A program made the translations under genes and the position numbers. DNA of 64,000 nt from Metallyticus violacea. Its lineage: Eukaryota; Arthropoda; Insecta; Mantodea; Metallyticidae. Numbering within the stretch: position 1 is the first letter of the stretch; every line of letters begins with the position of its first letter. The stretch covers positions 30,015,001 to 30,079,000 of the forward strand of contig CM060834.1 of the NCBI GenBank assembly GCA_030762175.1. The letters are read 5' to 3'. The notes beneath the pieces are model-generated. The model saw only the letters and a list, made by a program, of their open reading frames with translations, was not told the DNA's origin and searched no databases. Shown here piece by piece: positions 58,885 to 64,000 of this stretch.

Positions 58885-59520
58885 CATGGCATTCCAGTCA
58901 TTAGCGTAACAATGCTATGGATTCCTGGCCATGTGGGAATTCAGGGCAACGAGGCCGCATGTGTCGAAGTGAAATCCGCTCTTTTAGACCCTTCCATAAT
59001 CCAAGAACGTATTTATTCTGGAGATTTTAGTCATTTTTTACGTACAGCCGTTCTCTCGCGCTAGCGTCAAAAATTGTGTTTGCTCCTGAATAATAAACTT
59101 CGGAAATGCAAATCTTCCTCTTTTAATTGATTATCCTCTTCTCGCGGTGCGTGGCGAAGAAGCAGTTTTAGCACGTTTGCGGATTGGGCATTGTCGCTTT
59201 AGTCACAGTCACCTTTTTAAAAGTGAACCTACTCCAGAGTGTCCGAATTGTGGCCACCCCTATACAGCGCGTAACATTTTAATTGAAGGTCATAATCTAG
59301 CAGCTATTAGAAGTTCCCAGGCTTTACCTTCCTCTCTTGGGGAAGTTCATGCGGATGATGTCGCCCTTGTTATTTGTTAATGTATTTTTATTGAGTTCGT
59401 GTCGATTGTTTCTGCGTAGTTTTTTTCAGTATAGATAGGTTATTTTATTATTTATTTTTATTGGCGCAGTTTTAGTGTGTTTGGGCGCTAATGAACCTAA
59501 CAGTTTTGCGCTCTTAAACA
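58885..59520 (+). pseudogene. non-LTR retrotransposon 3' end: RNase H segment plus zinc-finger tail
   Basis: From 58906 the forward strand reads VTMLWIPGHVGIQGNEAA. This is the C-terminal RNase H motif W-x-PGH-x-G-x2-GNE-x-AD, with Cys where the Asp is expected. After frame breaks, EEAVLARLRIGHCRFSHSHL and CPNCGHPYTARNILIEG (about 59155-59290) form the terminal C-x2-C zinc motif with H replaced or shifted. A stop at 59378 and a 3' UTR to about 59520 follow. RNase H suggests the I/R1/Jockey group. Truncated at 5' and inactive. Confidence 0.7.
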
Positions 59521-59820
59521 ATAATATTCATCACGCAGTTTGGAACACATTTCTTGTCATTGAGAGATCTTGTTTCTAGTAACTGGCAAACAATTTGTGT
59601 ACCTAAAAAACATTTTCTTGTGAATCGCCTTACCACTTCTCTGCAAGTAACCATTTAGATGCAAGTGTCGTATATAAAATTCGTTCTTGAAGACTATATG
59701 TAAAGTAACGAAGAACAATTAGCACACAGTTTACACACAATTAAATGACGAAGTAACATACAAACGCACAAAGTCCACTTCGAACTAACTACAGGCTACT
59801 ACCTGCACATACCTCATATG
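59521..59820. other. unassigned DNA
   Basis: Nothing recognisable. Confidence 0.4.
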
Positions 59821-60062
59821 AACTTGACTACTGACTTCTCCCAGTACGCAGTCGCGCTCTGCCTGCCCGTAACTCGAACAACCTCATTGATAAAGTTAAC
59901 TTTGAAGCAGTATTTATGGCTTCGCTCCTATTATTATTATTAACTTGACTACTGACTTCTCCCAGTACGCAGTCGCGCTCTGCCTGCCCGTAACTCGAAT
60001 AACCTCATTAATAAAGTAAACTTTGAAACAGTATTTATGACTTCGCCCCTATTATTATTACT
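59821..60062. repeat. tandem duplication, 2 x 121 bp
   Basis: 59821-59941 and 59942-60062 are nearly identical units beginning aacttgactactgacttctc and ending in tattattatta, differing at about eight positions. The end of unit 2 continues into a longer microsatellite. Confidence 0.9.
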
Positions 60063-60139
60063 ATTATTATTATTATTATTATTATTTGTAGTAGTAGTGG
60101 TAGTAGTAGTAGCAGTAGTAGAAGTAGTGGTAGTAGTAA

Positions 60140-60183
<44 letters not shown>

Positions 60184-60204
60184 ATATAATTGATGTATCG
60201 CCCA

Positions 60205-60245
<41 letters not shown>
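60047..60245. repeat. (ATT)n / (GTA)n / (ATT)n microsatellite cluster
   Basis: An ATT tract at about 60047-60087, an imperfect GTA tract at 60087-60184, and a second ATT tract at about 60204-60245 are separated by 20 bp of unique sequence. Confidence 0.95.
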
Positions 60246-60246
<1 letters not shown>

Positions 60247-61459
60247 GGAGGTATGTATTTTATTTCTCTAATTGGTACAATGCATAATAACTATAATTAA
60301 TTTATATTTAGCAATTTAATATTCTTTGTAAGCTGGTAATACTTGTGAAAAGGGAAAACTTGTGCTTTGCCAGGGGAAAACTACCGTTCTCTAACTTACG
60401 CAAGCGGGGAAGTTTAAAACCCTCAGAAGGTAAACAACCTTTAACAGCTGAAATGACGGTTCTGGTGGTTCGAAACCATGAATCATGGAAATGGTTTTTA
60501 AATCCAGTAAAGAACAAATCAAATGAGGCCAAGCAAACTTGAACCTAGCCAGTGACAGAGCTCAGTATAAAATTATGAAGTTAGACGTGATGCTCTTGCA
60601 GATTTCGCGGGGTTTGTACATCCCAACGAAGTGCGCTTGACTTTTGTATAAAATGGCAGATTTGGGAGGCGAGCTTCATTCAGGCATTAGATTCATTCGG
60701 CTTCAGGCAGCAGATTCATTCGTCTTAAGATTCTTTGTTTTCAGAGTTTGTACATTAGATTCTTCGTTCCATTTACTACCTATCAGATTCTCTGGCTTTA
60801 GTCAGGTCTTCAGACTCTTTGTGCATTGCTTAGCTGACTATTAAGTTTCATTCCGTGTATTTCGATAGCAGGAATACGAGATTTATACCTACGTAACAAA
60901 TAAGTATAAAGTCTGTGGTTTTAGTAATGATATCTTATCTGGACAAAAAGAGGGCATATTAAGCATTGCGGAGAAATTACTCTACTAATGGCAAAGCACT
61001 TTCGCCAGTAATTTTTATTCAATAAATCATCAGTGAAGGTTACTTCAAAAATTCGTGAAATTGGTGCCCCTTCCTTCCCTATTGATTCATCATCAATAAA
61101 AGTTGCGAAATCTGTATGAGATTATGTTACTTCCACTTGGGACGGATGCAGCAAAGCAATACTATCCACAACAGCAGCCGAGGAAACGTGTCGTCGCAAC
61201 TACTGTATACAGTCTTAAACTCTTGGCGCTCCAACTAGGCGCCATTTTGAAACCAACGCGCGATCAGGTTACTGTCCCATATTTTTGACTGCCGACCGTG
61301 GGGCCACCTACAACTGGGCCAACTGTCGTTGTCCCCGCCGAATACAGTACCAAAGTCAAAGCAGGCAGTTTAAATGAACATGGCCCTCACATTGGGTTGC
61401 CTATGCAAGAAAGTTGAGAATTTAATTTTGACAGACATACAAATTAATGTTCTTGAGTA
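60246..61459. other. unassigned DNA
   Basis: No gene recognised; the short frames here have no known motif. Confidence 0.4.
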
Positions 61460-61790
61460 GTAGAAGAAATGGGCATTTCGGCAGGTATAGTTTACAAAAT
61501 AATTTATGAACATTTGGGAATGTCCAAGGTTAATGCAAGAGTGGTTTCAGAAATACTCCTTCCAATGAACCAGTGCAAATGGCATGCAAAACGCAGACTA
61601 CAATACAAGAATGGGATTTCAGTAGCTGAACCATACACCCTACAGTCCTAACTTTTCGAATTTTTAAGAAATGTGTTCATGGACGACAATTTTTCTCGTG
61701 TTGAAGATGTCAAGAGGTTGTAAATTGCTGGTTTGTAGACCAACCACAAGCATTTTTAAGAGCTTAAAAGTGAATGAAGTATATTTAATT
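61460..61790 (+). pseudogene. mariner transposase relic, internally deleted (M8)
   Basis: The forward frame from 61469 reads GISAGIVYKIIYEHLGMSKV, a clear second HTH of mariner transposases. About 90 bp later the sequence gives HTPYSPN (61632-61652), the third-block motif with Asn for Asp, and then FSRVEDVKR near 61690-61720, the C-terminal region. The roughly 400 bp that should encode the first two catalytic residues is missing. Right-terminus-like tttacaccctgta is at about 62108-62120. Confidence 0.7.
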
Positions 61791-63180
61791 GACCAAGAAG
61801 TAAAATTAAAATATTTTGTAAGTATTTTTAGTATCATGCTTAAGTAGATAAATTACTGAAGACCCCTCGTAGTTGGCAGCAGATCATCATTGTGTGTTAA
61901 ACAAGAAAAAACTTAATAAGCAAAGAAAAATTATTTGTTCTAGTTTACCGTTTTCCTGTTACATTTCGTGAATGCCTAGAAAATTCTGCTGGAGATACAA
62001 TTACTACTAAGATACTGAAACAAATTTGTATTAAAAATGTTTATGTAAAATAATTCTTGAAATATATATATATAAATTAATGAAGAATCTAGGTTTTTGA
62101 ACATTTTACACCCTGTATTTTATATGTGGATAAGTTTATAATAATATACACTCTCTTCATATAAATCAGTCTATCTTTATCTCGAAATACTTATATGCCA
62201 CAGCATTTGTTTGTTATAAAGGGAGAAAAATTTCGTCAGAATAAATACGAAAACAGATGATTTATTAAACGCCATGGCCATTATTTCTCTTTTATTAACC
62301 TTGCATTCATTTCACGTCAGGAAAACTATACACAAGAAACGATGAGGGGTCTTAAAACCTGCTTTGAATGTATGCTTTAAAAGTGGAGGGAGGTATTCCA
62401 GAAGAAACAAGAATGAAACTGCGATACTTCTTAAAAGAGACATCCGAGACTAAAGAAAAAAGAAGGTGCAAAGTGAAGTGCGCGTGTATGTATGTAAACG
62501 TTTCTTCAGAGCTTCCAAATAAATTCTGAATGCCAAGAGACTTTGCATTCCAGTGCATCGCGACCCGCATTAAAATTTCAAGTGACCTACGGCCTTCCAA
62601 GCAATGTTTGCTTCTTTCTTATTTTTTTCACACAAAGACGTGCAAAGTGGAGGTAAAATTTTACAATTCTGCCTGGAATAGTCTACGCTCCGTTACAACC
62701 ATTCTAAACGCCCGAAAGGCCTCTGTGATACTCTAAATTGTTGTTAGAGCTAATTAAAAATTGTTTGTAATGTTCATCATCCTCGTATTTAATGAGAATG
62801 CATCAACTTACACAGATTGAATAAAAATATGGAATATTGGTTATAACTTCATAATTAGAATGTTTGTCAAGATAATAAACTCCTGCATTTATTATACATA
62901 TACAACTTTATATATTGCTCATTGTTTAGAAAGTGCTTATTCTCAGGAGTACAGTGCGTGTTAAAAAGCACAGTTTTCTTAAATGTAAACTAAAGCTTAT
63001 TTTTACATTTATGAACCGTTTTCTCCATTCTTGTATGGATAGGTTATTTTTTTCATTGTCATATAGTTGAATTTATTTTAAATGTTCTATAACCTTATGT
63101 AAAGAAGGTAAACTAATTTAAACTGGGCATTAATTTGTTAAAAATTAACTAGTAATTCTTAGTGCAGAGCATCACTTATC
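61791..63180. other. unassigned AT-rich DNA
   Basis: Apart from the terminal-repeat-like tttacaccctgta near 62108, nothing is recognised. Confidence 0.4.
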
Positions 63181-63610
63181 ATGGCAAACCTATCTGAAAG
63201 GAAAAAGCATAAAACCCTTAATAATGGCCGGATATGATGATAAGATAGAACTCAGCAAGAGATCTGTGATTTGTTTAATCAGATGAATCCGGATAGGATC
63301 ATAACACAGTCCACAGTTTCAATAATGTTAAAGAGAAACGTGAAGGATAAGAGAAAATCTGCTATAAACGATGAAAATGTCCTTAATACGTTGCTGTCTA
63401 TCCAAGAAAATGCATCCACGGCCTCAGCGTTAGTCAAGCATCCGCATGTATTTTAAAAAAATGTTTTTTATGGCACCGATGTAAAATACAGCTCATACAG
63501 GAACTAATGAAAATTGTTTTGACCAAAGAAGTGAATTTTGTGAGCTGACAAACCAAAACCCACAGGTTTTAAAACAAACAAATTTTAAAACGTCATTTAT
63601 TGTCTAAACG
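63181..63610 (+). pseudogene. IS630/mariner-superfamily transposase relic, M6
   Basis: MANLSERKKHKTL at 63181 is followed by a break. Then comes the open frame 63271-63456 with TQSTVSIMLKRN (HTH-like) and ENVLNTLLSIQENA. After another shift, CKIQLIQEL (about 63482-63510) and EFCELTNQNPQVLKQ (about 63533-63580) correspond to the linker leading into the DDE domain. The catalytic residues are not reached before a SINE at about 63660. It is related in architecture to M5 at 41.7 kb. Confidence 0.6.
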
Positions 63611-63659
63611 ATACAGCTAATGCTCATAACTGTCGATATTAGTCACCGAACAGTCCACC

Positions 63660-63899
63660 TTGGATAGTGTTTAACGCCCGCAGGGGACACTGATGACATA
63701 TGAGATGAAATGATACGCTGATAAAATACTTTTTTTTTAAACGAAGGAAGCGTTCCAAGATACGTTTACGGTACCTCTCCTATATTTGTCATTTATGAGG
63801 AATGAGGAAAACCTGGAAAAAACCTCAGTCAGGGAGGACGGTCCTGGTGTGAATCGACCCCCCAGACCTCCCGCTCAGAATTTGCGCCTTAACGACTCT
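63660..63899 (-). mobile_element. tRNA-derived SINE, family A copy 3
   Basis: On the reverse strand, gagtcgttaaggcgca (A-box region) and a degraded B-box lie near 63838-63900. The body has aggttttttccaggttttcc and cttccttcg, and the end is gcgttaaacac at about 63670. The first 20 or so bases of the family head (ccgccacgggtggcc) are missing where a family B SINE begins at 63900. Confidence 0.8.
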
Positions 63900-64000
63900 T
63901 GATTTGTTGTATTTACGACAGCTCTTTAATATCTCAGGTCATCAGCATCCCATTCAATTCATGGCCTGAAACGGCCGATAAATTTTGCTCAGAGGCCTCT
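63900..64000 (-). mobile_element. tRNA-derived SINE, family B copy 3, cut by window end
   Basis: The 3' 100 bp of family B on the reverse strand (agaggcctctgagcaaaatt, then the agatattaaagag region) are present. It abuts family A copy 3. The tRNA-like head would lie beyond 64000. Confidence 0.85.

Noticed and set aside
60087..60184. Short regular repeats that might suggest a CRISPR array
   Set aside because: They are GTA triplets without spacers, in a eukaryotic context.
1..64000. Search for an intact host gene or a multi-gene system
   Set aside because: No exon series with consistent frame, splice sites and known domain was seen; coding-like segments all read as transposon proteins.

Overview
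The window looks like intergenic or intronic DNA from an animal, most likely an insect. It is AT-rich and has no operon-like gene packing. Recognisable content is almost entirely decayed eukaryotic transposable elements: mariner/Tc1 (IS630-related) transposase relics of several lineages, non-LTR retrotransposon 3' ends, tRNA-derived SINEs, a hAT-type miniature element, Mutator-like remnants and microsatellites. Many mariner lineages beside hairpin-tailed LINEs and tRNA SINEs is common in insects. A polyneopteran such as a cockroach, stick insect or orthopteran is only a guess. I found no intact host gene, no rRNA, no true tRNA gene and no CRISPR array.

Layout. Positions 1-660 hold a mariner copy split by a SINE. 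From 0.7 to 9.5 kb little is recognised beyond a weak tRNA-Lys-like primer-binding site, a perfect 12-bp hairpin and the longest open frame that does not overlie a recognised element. From 9.5 to 10.9 kb there is an antisense LINE end followed by an antisense mariner. From 13.2 to 18.2 kb lie two inverted Mutator-like copies whose 5' leader is differently oriented. From 18.4 to 31.3 kb there are SINEs and four mariner relics. From 32.8 to 35.2 kb an antisense L2/CR1-like LINE with a 3' hairpin and tetranucleotide tail is interrupted by a SINE with a target-site duplication, followed by a pogo-like fragment. From 36.6 to 45.7 kb there are a SINE, a poly(A)-tailed LINE end, a transposase relic split by (ATT)n(GTT)n, a 758-bp hAT MITE and a mauritiana-type mariner. 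From 46.8 to 56.8 kb there are more mariners, SINEs, tandem duplications and LINE ends. From 58.3 kb to the end there are a SINE, a LINE with an RNase H segment, a tandem duplication fused to ATT/GTA microsatellites, two more transposase relics, and two abutting SINEs cut by the window end.

The elements do not form a pathway. They are a layered insertion record: SINEs lie inside mariner and LINE copies, and a microsatellite lies inside a transposase relic. Every transposase examined carries stops, frameshifts or lost catalytic residues, so none should be active. I did not find a convincing new biological system. The most unusual items are the rearranged Mutator-like pair, the five-copy mariner family, the LINE tail hairpin and the hAT MITE. 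All family calls come from reading motifs by eye without a database search.
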